Of a DNA stretch of 64,000 nucleotides, positions 8,718 to 17,010 are shown one piece after another. The notes under the pieces are model-generated. The model searched no databases, had not been told where the DNA came from, and saw only the letters and a list, made by a program, of their open reading frames with translations. The DNA lies in NCBI GenBank assembly GCA_965661005.1, contig CBFICB010000009.1:1-64000 (forward strand). Direction: 5' to 3'. Source of the DNA: UBA5109 sp965661005. GTDB taxonomy: Bacteria > Pseudomonadota > Gammaproteobacteria > Pseudomonadales > Pseudohongiellaceae. A program made the translations under genes and the position numbers. The first letter of the stretch is position 1. Each line of letters opens with the position of its first letter.

Positions 8718-10649
8718 CTAAAGTCTATTTTCTATTAGGTTTTCCACTACGGCGGGATCTGCCAATGTTGAGGTATCACCTAAGGTATCCAGTTCATTTG
8801 CAGCTATCTTGCGCAAGATACGACGCATGATTTTACCCGAACGTGTTTTTGGCAGACCAGGGGCCCACTGAATAACATCGGGCTTGGCAATAGGGCCTAT
8901 TTCTTGAGTTACCATAGCGATTAATTCTTTCTTCAACTCATCACTTTCATCAACACCTATCATTAGTGTGACATAGGCATAAATACCTTGCCCCTTAATA
9001 TCATGAGGAAAGCCAACAACAGCCGCTTCTGCCACTGAAGGATGCAATACCAAAGCACTTTCTACTTCAGCCGTACCTAATCGATGGCCACTGACATTGA
9101 GGACATCGTCAACTCGTCCAGTGATCCAGTAAAATCCATCTTCGTCACGACGAGCGCCATCACCGGTAAAATAGTAACCAGGATAGGTTGTGTAATAGGT
9201 TTCTACACAGCGCTGGTGATCACCATAGACCGAACGGATCTGACTGGGCCAGCTTTGCGTAATAACGAGATTGCCTGAGACAGCTCCTTCCAGAATATTG
9301 CCTTCGGGGTCAACCAAAGCAGGTTTCACTCCAAAGAAAGGCAGGGTTGCAGACCCAGGTTTAAGATCAGTCACGCCGGGTATGGGAGTAATCATTAGTC
9401 CACCGGTTTCTGTTTGCCACCAGGTATCCATTATAGGACATTGTCCTTTACCAACTTGGTGGTAATACCATTCCCATGCTTCGGGGTTAATGGGTTCACC
9501 CACAGTGCCTAATATTCGCAGGGAATCTCTGGATGTATTTTGCAAAGGTTCATTACCTTGTGCCATAAGTGCACGTAAGGCGGTAGGAGCGGTATAAAAT
9601 GAATTGACTTGATATTTATCGACAATCTGCCACATCCGGCTAGCATCCGGATAGGTGGGCACCCCTTCAAACATAAGGGTTGTTGCCCCATTTGCCAGAG
9701 GGCCGTAAACAATGTACGAGTGACCCGTAACCCAGCCGACATCGGCTGTACACCAATAAATATCGCCATCATGATAGTCAAACACATAATGATGAGTCAT
9801 GGCCGCTTGAAGTAAATAGCCGGCAGTGGTGTGGAGAACACCTTTAGGTTTACCGGTAGAGCCGGAGGTATAAAGTATGAAAAGCGTATCTTCACTAGCC
9901 ATTGGCTCAGGCTCACATTCAGCACTGACATTCTGGATGGCTTCGTGATACCAAACATCTCGTCCTTCTTGCCAATTAATCGTATTGCCTGTGCGTTTAA
10001 TGACTAACACAGTATGTACATTAGGGCAGCTATCGAGTGCTTTATCGGTATTCTCTTTAAGAGGTATTAATCTGCCACCACGCACACCTTCATCAGCTGT
10101 TATGATTGTCTGGCAATCTGAATCCAGAATACGGTCTTTAAGGGCTTCTGGTGAAAAACCGCCAAATACCACTGAATGGATAGCCCCAATTCTCGCACAA
10201 GCCAGCATGGCGAAAGCGGCTTCTGGAATCATAGGCATATAAATACAAACTCTATCGCCTTTTTTTATACCCCTTTGTTTTAGCACATTAGCCATTTCAC
10301 AAACATGGTCATGCAATTCCTGATAAGTAATAGATCGATCAGTACCAGGCTCATCACCTTCCCAGAAAATGGCGGTTTGATTGGCGCGCTCTGGTAGGTG
10401 GCGATCAATACAATTCGTACTGACATTGAGTTTTCCATCACTAAACCATTCGACTTTCCCAGCTTTCATATCGCCTTCATAGACAACTGAAAAGGGCTGA
10501 GACCAATCCAGAAAATTTCTGGCTTGATTGGCCCAGAAAGTCTCGGGGTCTTCAATAGATTGTTGGTATAGGTGTAGGTATTCGTCTAAATTAAGATGTG
10601 ATTGGGCTTTGGTTTTTTCAGTAACGTGGTATATGTGTTGCTCGGACAT
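8718..10649 (-). CDS. acs: Acetyl-CoA synthetase
   Basis: A 643-residue AMP-forming acetate:CoA ligase, the usual family length (E. coli 652). Motifs include YTSGSTGKPKGVLHT (ATP/AMP-binding P-loop), a TGDGARRDEDGFYWITGR hinge region, and C-terminal PKTRSGKIMRR. In that last motif Lys606 is the position acetylated by Pat and deacetylated by CobB in relatives. It activates acetate for the TCA/glyoxylate pathways. A clear ribosome site (GAGG, 6 bp spacing) precedes the ATG. It lies 56 bp after panD in the same direction and may be the last gene of the pan run or have its own promoter. Confidence 0.98.
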   Translation of the reverse strand: MSEQHIYHVTEKTKAQSHLNLDEYLHLYQQSIEDPETFWANQARNFLDWSQPFSVVYEGDMKAGKVEWFSDGKLNVSTNCIDRHLPERANQTAIFWEGDEPGTDRSITYQELHDHVCEMANVLKQRGIKKGDRVCIYMPMIPEAAFAMLACARIGAIHSVVFGGFSPEALKDRILDSDCQTIITADEGVRGGRLIPLKENTDKALDSCPNVHTVLVIKRTGNTINWQEGRDVWYHEAIQNVSAECEPEPMASEDTLFILYTSGSTGKPKGVLHTTAGYLLQAAMTHHYVFDYHDGDIYWCTADVGWVTGHSYIVYGPLANGATTLMFEGVPTYPDASRMWQIVDKYQVNSFYTAPTALRALMAQGNEPLQNTSRDSLRILGTVGEPINPEAWEWYYHQVGKGQCPIMDTWWQTETGGLMITPIPGVTDLKPGSATLPFFGVKPALVDPEGNILEGAVSGNLVITQSWPSQIRSVYGDHQRCVETYYTTYPGYYFTGDGARRDEDGFYWITGRVDDVLNVSGHRLGTAEVESALVLHPSVAEAAVVGFPHDIKGQGIYAYVTLMIGVDESDELKKELIAMVTQEIGPIAKPDVIQWAPGLPKTRSGKIMRRILRKIAANELDTLGDTSTLADPAVVENLIENRL

Positions 10650-10705
10650 TACTTACCTCGTATATCAAGAATTCATGATAAAAATTCAGCATCAGGATTT
10701 TTAAA

Positions 10706-11086
10706 TTAAGCGGCCTGAACTGGAATGGCATTGTTTGAGTGTGTAATAGAATTGTTTTCGTCCAGATAGACCAGACGAGGTTTATAGTTGATTAACTCTG
10801 CTTCACTATATTCACAGTAGGCGCAGATAATTAAACGGTCGCCAACGGCCGCTTTATGGGCTGCTGCTCCATTTACAGAAATAATTTTTGATCCAGCTTC
10901 TGCTCTGATGGCATAGGTTGTGAAGCGTTCACCATTGGTCACATTATAAATTTGAATCTGCTCATATTCACGAATACCGGAGAAATTTAATAAATCACCA
11001 TCTATTGCACAGGAACCTTCATAGTCCAGCTCAGAATGCGTGACACAAGCGCGGTGTAATTTTGCCTTTAGCATAGTGCTATTCAA
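10706..11086 (-). CDS. panD: Aspartate 1-decarboxylase proenzyme (TTG start)
   Basis: PanD makes beta-alanine from aspartate for pantothenate synthesis. It is a pyruvoyl enzyme formed by self-cleavage at Gly24-Ser25, visible here in YEGSCAID. A longer in-frame reading to 11167 exists, but a TTG at 11086 lies 6 bp after a near-perfect AAAGGAG and gives MNSTMLKAKLHRA. That numbering puts the cleavage at Gly24-Ser25 and the length at 126 residues, the same as E. coli PanD. The conserved catalytic Tyr58 region (ERFTTYAI) is present. panC starts the same pathway branch 121 bp upstream. Confidence 0.95.
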   Translation of the reverse strand: MNSTMLKAKLHRACVTHSELDYEGSCAIDGDLLNFSGIREYEQIQIYNVTNGERFTTYAIRAEAGSKIISVNGAAAHKAAVGDRLIICAYCEYSEAELINYKPRLVYLDENNSITHSNNAIPVQAA

Positions 11087-11207
11087 ATTAGGCTCCTTTT
11101 GGCTTACAGACAGCCACTCCAATGATAAAAGGGGCGCAATTATCTCTGAATCTCGATAATCGCGCAAATGCTGTGCTTAATATTTGCCAACGGCCTATCT
11201 TACCGTC

Positions 11208-12062
11208 TTAGGCTAATACGATTGAGATATTATCAATTAATCGCGTTTTACCCAGATATGCCGCTGTCAGTATAACCAGGTGTTTTTCGTCAGTTTTGGC
11301 AGGTAGCAAAGTTTGGGCTTCACAAATACAAAAATAGTCTGGTTTTAAACCCGCCGAAGCTATATTGGTCAAGGCTGATTTTTCGAGTTCAGAATAATTT
11401 GTTTTGTTTTCTAACTTAATTGAATTCGCTGTCATCTGAAGCGTTTCATATAGAACTGTGGCCTGATTTAGCTGCTCAGGATTCAGGTAGCTATTACGTG
11501 AACTCAAGGCTAAACCTGAGGATTCCCTTGAGGTAGGAACGCCAATAACTTCTATCGGAAGGTTTAAGTCATTGACGAGTTTTCTGATGATAGTCAGTTG
11601 CTGATAATCTTTTTCTCCAAAGTAGGCTCTGTCAGCCTGACAAATATTAAAAAGCTTGGTAACAATAGTGCAGACACCATCAAAATGTCTTGGTCTGCTA
11701 GCACCGCATAACAGCTTACTCATAGTGGGAACACTTACTAGTGTTTCCAGTTCTGGTCCCTGAGGGTAAAGCTCTTCAATATCAGGTATAAACACGGCAT
11801 CACAATCAATCAGTTTTAAAGCGGCTATGTCATCTTCAAAGCTGCGAGGATAGTTTTGGAAATCTTCGTTGGGACCGAATTGAGTTGGATTGACAAAAAT
11901 AGTGGTAAGAACAAAGTCACATTCCTCACGGGCGATTCCTGCCAGTGATAAATGACCCTCATGCAAATTCCCCATAGTAGGAACAAGCCCGATGCTAAGA
12001 CCATCATCTTTTACAAGCTTAAGGGCTTGCCTCAAGTCTGCAATTGTTCGATATATGTGCAT
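11208..12062 (-). CDS. panC: Pantothenate synthetase (pantoate-beta-alanine ligase)
   Basis: A 284-residue enzyme that joins pantoate to beta-alanine with ATP, through a pantoyl-adenylate. The class-I-like nucleotide motif PTMGNLHEGHLSL (residues 28-40, His34 and His37) is intact. So are FGEKDYQQL, and SSRNSYLNP, which carries the KMSKS-equivalent loop. It is placed 15 bp after panB and before panD, so the three pathway genes form one leftward transcription unit in the cytoplasmic pantothenate/CoA route. Confidence 0.98.
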   Translation of the reverse strand: MHIYRTIADLRQALKLVKDDGLSIGLVPTMGNLHEGHLSLAGIAREECDFVLTTIFVNPTQFGPNEDFQNYPRSFEDDIAALKLIDCDAVFIPDIEELYPQGPELETLVSVPTMSKLLCGASRPRHFDGVCTIVTKLFNICQADRAYFGEKDYQQLTIIRKLVNDLNLPIEVIGVPTSRESSGLALSSRNSYLNPEQLNQATVLYETLQMTANSIKLENKTNYSELEKSALTNIASAGLKPDYFCICEAQTLLPAKTDEKHLVILTAAYLGKTRLIDNISIVLA

Positions 12063-12077
12063 TTGAATTTGAAGAAC

Positions 12078-12872
12078 TTAATTATAAAACTGTTCTGGGC
12101 TTGGGAAAGTGCCGTCTTTAACGGCAGTGATATATGCTTTTATTGCACCGGGAATGCCTTCTTTAGATTCAGCCAAAAAGTTTTTTACAAATTTTGGCGT
12201 TACCGGCGAAATGCCAAGCACATCGTGCATAACCATAATCTGACCATCGACATCTTTACCAGCTCCTATACCTATCACCGGGATGCTGAGTTTTTCACTA
12301 ATGGTTGCCGCTAACTTAGCAGGTATACATTCTAGTAAGAGGATACTGGCACCGTATTCTTCCAGCATTAAGGCTTCTTCGATAATAGTGTTAGCCTGTT
12401 CCGGGTCTCGACCCTGCACTCTGAATCCTCCTAGCCTATTCACTGACTGTGGCGTTAATCCCATATGAGCACAAACTGGAATTCCACGTTCGCTGAGTAA
12501 GCGCGTGCTCTCTGCAATCCAGGCGCCGCCTTCCAATTTAACAACATGAGCCCCAGCCCGCATGAGACGCGCGGCATTTTCCAGAGTTTGGCTTTGAGAT
12601 GCATAAGACATGAATGGAAAGTCTGCAATCAATAAGGCTCCCTTGTTACCTCTTTTAACACATTCCATGTGATAGATAATATCTTCCATGGTAACCGGGA
12701 TCGTTGAATCATGTCCCTGCAGGACCATGCCTAGTGAATCTCCTACTAAAATCACTTCAATACCAAGCTCGCAAAAAAGTTTTGTAAATAAGGCGTCATA
12801 AGCCGTAATACATGCAAACTTTTCGCCTGCCTGTTTCATCCCCTGTAGAGTGTGAAGTGTAACTGGAGTCAA
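12078..12872 (-). CDS. panB: 3-methyl-2-oxobutanoate hydroxymethyltransferase
   Basis: A 264-residue ketopantoate hydroxymethyltransferase, transferring a hydroxymethyl group from methylene-THF to alpha-ketoisovalerate. Signatures seen are ITAYDALFTKLF near the start, VGDSLGMVLQGHDST (metal and ketoacid binding), KLEGG, and the IGIGAGKDVDGQIMVMHDVLG segment. The length equals that of E. coli PanB. It lies 20 bp downstream of the deoxynucleoside kinase gene. In many relatives folK is the gene just upstream of panB; here it is not. Confidence 0.98.
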   Translation of the reverse strand: MTPVTLHTLQGMKQAGEKFACITAYDALFTKLFCELGIEVILVGDSLGMVLQGHDSTIPVTMEDIIYHMECVKRGNKGALLIADFPFMSYASQSQTLENAARLMRAGAHVVKLEGGAWIAESTRLLSERGIPVCAHMGLTPQSVNRLGGFRVQGRDPEQANTIIEEALMLEEYGASILLLECIPAKLAATISEKLSIPVIGIGAGKDVDGQIMVMHDVLGISPVTPKFVKNFLAESKEGIPGAIKAYITAVKDGTFPSPEQFYN

Positions 12873-12892
12873 AATTAGTTCCTATTTGGTCG

Positions 12893-13576
12893 CTAAATTA
12901 AGGTAGGTTTTGGATTGAAAAAATGACGAGTCCCTTTTTGAGTACCCAGGATATGTTCAACAAGTTGTGAATAATCATCATCGTTATTTACCAAATCAAT
13001 TTCAGAGCTGTTAACAACAAATAAGCTGCTTTCATTATAGTAGTGAAAAAAATTGGTATAGGCATCTATTAAATTGATTAAATAGCTACGGTTTATGGAC
13101 TGCTCATATGCAATTCCCCGATTCTGAATGCGCCCAAGTAATACGTCTACAGGCGCCTGTAAATAGATAACCAGGTCTGGCTTTGGGGCATCCAGGGTTA
13201 AGTGCTTATAGACATTTTCATAAAGCTGATATTCATCAGGATCAAGGTTTTGACGGGCAAAGATGCGATCTTTTTCCAACAAAAAATCAGCTACGCGGAC
13301 GGGTTCAAACATATCTTCCTGTCTTAATTCCTGAAGTTGCTGCGCGCGTTGGAAAAGGAAAAAAAGCTGAGTGGATAGAGCATTTTGTTTTGGGTTTTTA
13401 TAAAAACGATCCAGAAAAGGGTTCTCTTCGCTTTTTTCCAGAAGAGTGTCGTAATTGAAGCTTTCAGCCAGCCGTTTGGCCAAGCTGGTTTTACCAACAC
13501 CTATCGGGCCTTCAATAGCAATATAGCGCGGAATATTGGGGCTTGATACAGGTATATTTATAACGCTATCTGACAC
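12893..13576 (-). CDS. Deoxynucleoside kinase (dNK/dGK family)
   Basis: A 227-residue kinase of the deoxyadenosine/deoxyguanosine kinase family. Walker A is GPIGVGKT at residues 23-30. A Glu in the lid-proximal EKSEENPFLDRFY segment follows. The ERS-like motif appears as EKDRIFARQNL, and the LID-type arginine segment as LLGRIQNRGIAYEQSI. It phosphorylates salvaged deoxynucleosides. It occupies the slot between pcnB and panB where folK usually lies in gammaproteobacteria; in some members a dNK-like domain accompanies FolK. No FolK domain is present here or in the 51-bp gap to pcnB. Confidence 0.9.
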   Translation of the reverse strand: MSDSVINIPVSSPNIPRYIAIEGPIGVGKTSLAKRLAESFNYDTLLEKSEENPFLDRFYKNPKQNALSTQLFFLFQRAQQLQELRQEDMFEPVRVADFLLEKDRIFARQNLDPDEYQLYENVYKHLTLDAPKPDLVIYLQAPVDVLLGRIQNRGIAYEQSINRSYLINLIDAYTNFFHYYNESSLFVVNSSEIDLVNNDDDYSQLVEHILGTQKGTRHFFNPKPTLI

Positions 13577-13627
13577 ATCGTTTCCATTTGTCTTAGTGTG
13601 ATAGAAATACTTTTTCCTATTTAGTGC

Positions 13628-14986
13628 TTATTTACTTCTCGGTACTGATTTTACCCTGCGCTTGCGTGGTTTTGAAAGTGAAGGCTTTTGTTGCTTATGG
13701 TGTGTTGTCTGTTTTTGGGGATTGGCTTCCTGGTATTTTGACCACCATTGACCTAAACCATTGAGGTTTTCGCCACTGGCCTCTCGCAGTAAGAGAAAAT
13801 CATAAGCCGCTCGGAAACGTTTTTTAGTGATTAAAATTGCCGCCTTTTTTCCATGATTACGTTCCAAGCGTAACTGATACTCCCAGATTTCTCGCATGGG
13901 AATACTAAAGCGTTTGGGTATGGCGATTTGAGTGAGTTGCATCTCAATAATTTCTTGTCCAGCTTCGTGTATAGCCACCATAGGAGAAATATTTGCAGCG
14001 ATATGCTGCTGGTAAACTCTTCTTACAGCAGGCCACAGGATAGCAGCAAGCAGAAAAGCGGGAGTGACACTTTTATCATTCGTAATGCGATCGTCAGTAC
14101 TTTGAAATGCCCCTTCAAGCATTATTTTGTCTTTTGAGTCAGAAAAAGATATGTGTTCTTTTAGTGGAGGGAATAAAACGCTAAATACATTGTATGAAAC
14201 AAGCATATTAAAAGTTTGCAGACCATGCCCATTAAAAAATAATTTAATAAACTCATCAAAAAGTCTGGCTGGAGGGATGGATTCAAGTAAATTAGCATAA
14301 GTTTTTATATGCGTTTCAGTACTTTGCTCAATTGAAAAATTCAGTTTACATGCAAGTCTGATGGCACGTAATATTCTGACGGGATCCTCTCTGTAACGCT
14401 GCTCTGGATCGCCAATTATCCGTAAGGTTTTATTCTTTAGATCGTCCATACCATGACAAAAGTCATACACGTTAAACTCTTTAACAGTGTAATAAAGAGC
14501 ATTAATCGTAAAGTCTCGCCTTAAGGCATCTTCCTCAATGGTTCCATAAACATTGTCTCTAAGTAACATACCACTTTGATTATGAGCTGAATCAAGATGC
14601 TTTACTTTTTTAGACAGACTGTTTCCTTCGACTTCTGTGCTTTGACTGGATTGGGCACGAAAGGTAGATACTTCAATAATTTCTCTTCCAAAGTGCACAT
14701 GCACAATTCGAAATCGCCTGCCGATTATTCTGGAGTTTCTAAAAACCTTAGCGACTTGTTCCGGGCTGGCATCGGTGGCGACATCAAAATCTTTTGGGGT
14801 AAGACCAAGTAGCAGGTCACGAACACCACCTCCGACTATATATGCTTCGTAACCGGCATCGTTCAATTTATAAAGTACTTTTAATGCAAAAGGGCTGATC
14901 GCTTTTCTAGAAATCCCATGCTCTGCACGACGGATGATAGTAGATTCGATAGAGGCGTTAGTTGTTTGTTTTGAAGGTTTGATCAA
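13628..14986 (-). CDS. pcnB: Poly(A) polymerase I
   Basis: A 452-residue class II nucleotidyltransferase that adds 3' poly(A) tails to RNA and so marks it for decay. The nucleotidyltransferase core shows GGGVRDLLLGLTPKDFDVAT (Gly-Gly plus the catalytic DFD) and GRRFRIVHVHFG. The RNA-binding central domain follows. The C-terminus is a strongly basic tail rich in Lys/Arg, as in E. coli PcnB. It begins the leftward pcnB-dNK-panBCD run. A strong hairpin terminator stands 55 bp upstream, insulating it from the putative small RNA. Confidence 0.97.
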   Translation of the reverse strand: MIKPSKQTTNASIESTIIRRAEHGISRKAISPFALKVLYKLNDAGYEAYIVGGGVRDLLLGLTPKDFDVATDASPEQVAKVFRNSRIIGRRFRIVHVHFGREIIEVSTFRAQSSQSTEVEGNSLSKKVKHLDSAHNQSGMLLRDNVYGTIEEDALRRDFTINALYYTVKEFNVYDFCHGMDDLKNKTLRIIGDPEQRYREDPVRILRAIRLACKLNFSIEQSTETHIKTYANLLESIPPARLFDEFIKLFFNGHGLQTFNMLVSYNVFSVLFPPLKEHISFSDSKDKIMLEGAFQSTDDRITNDKSVTPAFLLAAILWPAVRRVYQQHIAANISPMVAIHEAGQEIIEMQLTQIAIPKRFSIPMREIWEYQLRLERNHGKKAAILITKKRFRAAYDFLLLREASGENLNGLGQWWSKYQEANPQKQTTHHKQQKPSLSKPRKRRVKSVPRSK

Positions 14987-15040
14987 AGTGATTTGCTAAT
15001 AGAATAAAGTCACCATTCTACACAAGTGTAAGGCAAATAA

Positions 15041-15074
15041 AAAAGCCGATAAGACTTTTGTCTTACCGGCTTTT
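15041..15074 (-). terminator. Strong hairpin terminator upstream of pcnB
   Basis: A 15-bp stem with one internal mismatch (AAAAGCCG-A-TAAGAC at 15041-15054 pairing with GTCTTA-C-CGGCTTTT at 15060-15074) closes a small loop. It ends in a T-run on the minus strand. No protein gene ends just before it: the nearest upstream stop on this strand is 450 bp away. It therefore most likely ends a separate non-coding transcript. Confidence 0.85.
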
Positions 15075-15320
15075 AATGCTTTGGTTTTTATTATTATTAT
15101 TTTTGAATACTTCCCTGTAGCAAAATTCGGAGACAAATTGTCACCTTTGCTAGGGTATTCTTATCCCTTAAACTGACCTCACGCTTCCCCCTTTGCTGTG
15201 CTGATTTTTCAGTTCTTCAGCTAAGGTACAGCTTATCACTGTATACCTGGGTCATTTCATTGCACTGTCATTATCTTTTTATTATTTTTTTATTTTAATT
15301 ATTGTAGACAGACAAAGTAT
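15041..15320 (-). ncRNA. Candidate CrcZ-like small RNA
   Basis: A leftward untranslated segment of about 280 nt between a sigma-54 promoter (15331-15347) and a strong terminator. It lies between a CbrB-like gene and pcnB, the same position as crcZ in Pseudomonas. On the minus strand it has two A-rich blocks made of AAT/AAA triplets (complement of 15271-15303 and of 15083-15104). Such (ARN)n repeats are the type of site bound by the distal face of Hfq. Hairpins are also visible: TACAG/CTGTA (complement of 15229-15245), and a long stem around GGTGACAATTTGTCTCC (complement of about 15137-15153) closed by AGCAAA/TTTGCT. The segment has no open reading frame of note. Function as an Hfq/Crc decoy is inferred; the start at about 15320 is estimated from the promoter. 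Confidence 0.6.
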
Positions 15321-15330
15321 CTAATAATAA

Positions 15331-15347
15331 AGCAGTATTCATGCCAA
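15331..15347 (-). promoter_or_regulatory. Sigma-54 (-24/-12) promoter for the candidate small RNA
   Basis: The minus strand reads TTGGCATGAATACTGCT. It matches the sigma-54 consensus TGGCAC-N5-TTGCW, with the invariant GG (15345-15344) and GC (15333-15332) exactly 12 positions apart. It lies about 180 bp downstream of a sigma-54 activator gene and points at the terminator-ended non-coding segment, not at a protein gene. rpoN itself is encoded at 34800-36320. Confidence 0.75.
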
Positions 15348-15383
15348 GCTTATAGAAAGTTAATATAATCATTACGAATCAAT

Positions 15384-15478
15384 AAGTTACAATATTTTTC
15401 GGTTAGATCTTATTTATAACCAAGAAAAAACCATGAAAAAAATGTGGAGAATTGTAACTTGCAGTGTGCTTCGGTAAC
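15384..15478. promoter_or_regulatory. Candidate enhancer (activator-binding) sites upstream of the sigma-54 promoter
   Basis: Two 10-bp elements are exact reverse complements of each other: AAGTTACAAT at 15384-15393 and ATTGTAACTT at 15451-15460. A third GTAAC core is at 15474-15478. They lie roughly 65 and 135 bp upstream of the expected start site, a normal distance for NtrC-family activator binding. GTTAC/GTAAC half-sites resemble, from memory, those described for Pseudomonas CbrB. The protein bound here is inferred. Confidence 0.45.
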
Positions 15479-15524
15479 GATTTGCTTTTGATTATTGCCA
15501 TCAGATTTTCGATAATTATTGATT

Positions 15525-16934
15525 CTAGACAGATTTTTTATGCCTTGGGATGCCAAAGCGTTGGCGCCTTTCCCAAAGACACTTACGACTAATTCCCAGT
15601 TTTTTGGCTAATTGCGTCTCATTCATCGAATCCTGATGATCAAGGACGAAACGTTGAAAATAATCTTCGAGAGATAAATCTTCAGGCGGATCATCATCTA
15701 TGTCTTTTCTTGTCTCAGGTTCTTTATCTACGAGATGAATGCTCTGTTGACGTTTCTTTTGTAACTGTTCGATGTTAAGGGCATTTATTTCTGTAAGTTC
15801 TACATTAATGCCCAATAAATCTATAGGAATTTCAGGGCTTTCGGTAAGAATAACTGCACGCTCAATCGCATTTTCTAATTCACGTACGTTTCCAGGCCAA
15901 GGATAGACGGTAATTGCCTGTATAGCGCCTGCACTGAAATGCATAGGCTCCATGCCTAAACGCTTGCAGATCAAGTTTAATTTTTTCTCAGCCAGTTCTA
16001 AAATATCAGTCCCTCGAGCTCTAAGTGGGGGGATCTCTAGAGGCATAACATTAATTCGATAAAATAAATCTTCTCGAAAAAGACCCTCTACAACGAATTG
16101 TTGTAAATCTCGGTGAGTGGCGGCAATAAGCCGGACATCAACTTTGGTTGATTGTACTGAGCCAACCTTACGGATTTCATGCTCTTGCAAGACACGAAGA
16201 AGTCTTGCCTGAGCTTCTAGTGGGAGTTCCCCGATTTCATCAAGAAACAATGTGCCGTTGTTGGCAGCTTCAACAAGCCCGGTACGGGTAGTCGTAGCTC
16301 CAGTAAAAGATCCCTTCTCGTGGCCAAAGAGTTCAGATTCGATAAGATTTTCAGGGATAGCAGCACAATTAATAGATATCAAGTTTGCATTTTTACGTGA
16401 GCTGGCTTCGTGAAGTGCTTTGGCGACCAATTCCTTACCAGTCCCGGATTCACCTTGAATTAAAACTGAAGAATTTGTTAAGGCTACTTTACGAATGCGT
16501 CTGAACAGCTCTTTCATTGTCGGGCAACTTCCAACCATTCCCGCAACAGGTTCATCGTTGGACTTAATAGTCTTTCTGCATTTTTTAGCAAGAGATTCAG
16601 AAGTGATATTTTTTATTGCTGTAATTACTTCTTTGGTTTGAAAGGGGATTGATAAGTATTCCATGGCGCCATTTTTTGCAGAATCAGCCACACTATGGAT
16701 CCCGGCAAAGTTACTGGCGATTAAAACTGGTGTAGATGTCTGTTTAATTAATTCAGTGCCTGGAGAGTCAGGCAGGCGTAAGTTGCAAATTATTGCGTCA
16801 TATTTGTCTAAACTACATTCACATGCTTCTTTGAAATTGAAGCAGGATTCGCTCTCAAAGCCAGCTTGATTCAGTATTTCAGCCAGTGCTTCAAGTGTTT
16901 CCTGGTTATTTTCTACTATTAAAATATTAGCCAT
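15525..16934 (-). CDS. CbrB-like sigma-54 activator with degenerate receiver domain
   Basis: A 469-residue NtrC-family protein: receiver domain (1 to about 112), AAA+ sigma-54 interaction domain (about 133-370), Fis-type HTH (from about 437). The AAA+ core is intact: Walker A GESGTGKE 161-168, the sigma-54 contact loop GSFTGA 208-213, and Walker B GTLFLDEIGE. The C-terminal segment LGISRKCLWERRQRFGIPR resembles Pseudomonas CbrB closely, as I recall it. The receiver is degenerate. The phospho-acceptor Asp is Asn51 (CNLRLPDSPG), the acidic pair is Glu8-Asn9, the conserved Lys is Ile96 (LSIPFQ), and Ser74 stands for Thr. No sensor kinase gene is adjacent. It probably works without Asp phosphorylation and drives the small RNA next to it. 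Confidence 0.9.
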   Translation of the reverse strand: MANILIVENNQETLEALAEILNQAGFESESCFNFKEACECSLDKYDAIICNLRLPDSPGTELIKQTSTPVLIASNFAGIHSVADSAKNGAMEYLSIPFQTKEVITAIKNITSESLAKKCRKTIKSNDEPVAGMVGSCPTMKELFRRIRKVALTNSSVLIQGESGTGKELVAKALHEASSRKNANLISINCAAIPENLIESELFGHEKGSFTGATTTRTGLVEAANNGTLFLDEIGELPLEAQARLLRVLQEHEIRKVGSVQSTKVDVRLIAATHRDLQQFVVEGLFREDLFYRINVMPLEIPPLRARGTDILELAEKKLNLICKRLGMEPMHFSAGAIQAITVYPWPGNVRELENAIERAVILTESPEIPIDLLGINVELTEINALNIEQLQKKRQQSIHLVDKEPETRKDIDDDPPEDLSLEDYFQRFVLDHQDSMNETQLAKKLGISRKCLWERRQRFGIPRHKKSV

Positions 16935-17010
16935 AGGTAGTTCATTGTTTATTAATAGCTGCTTGTAGCAGCATAAAACGGCCTGTTAAGCTCGAAAACT
17001 GTTCCCTTTC

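Noticed and set aside
10706..11167. A PanD with a 27-residue N-terminal extension.
   Set aside because: The ribosome site and family length both point to TTG at 11086; the extension is most likely untranslated.
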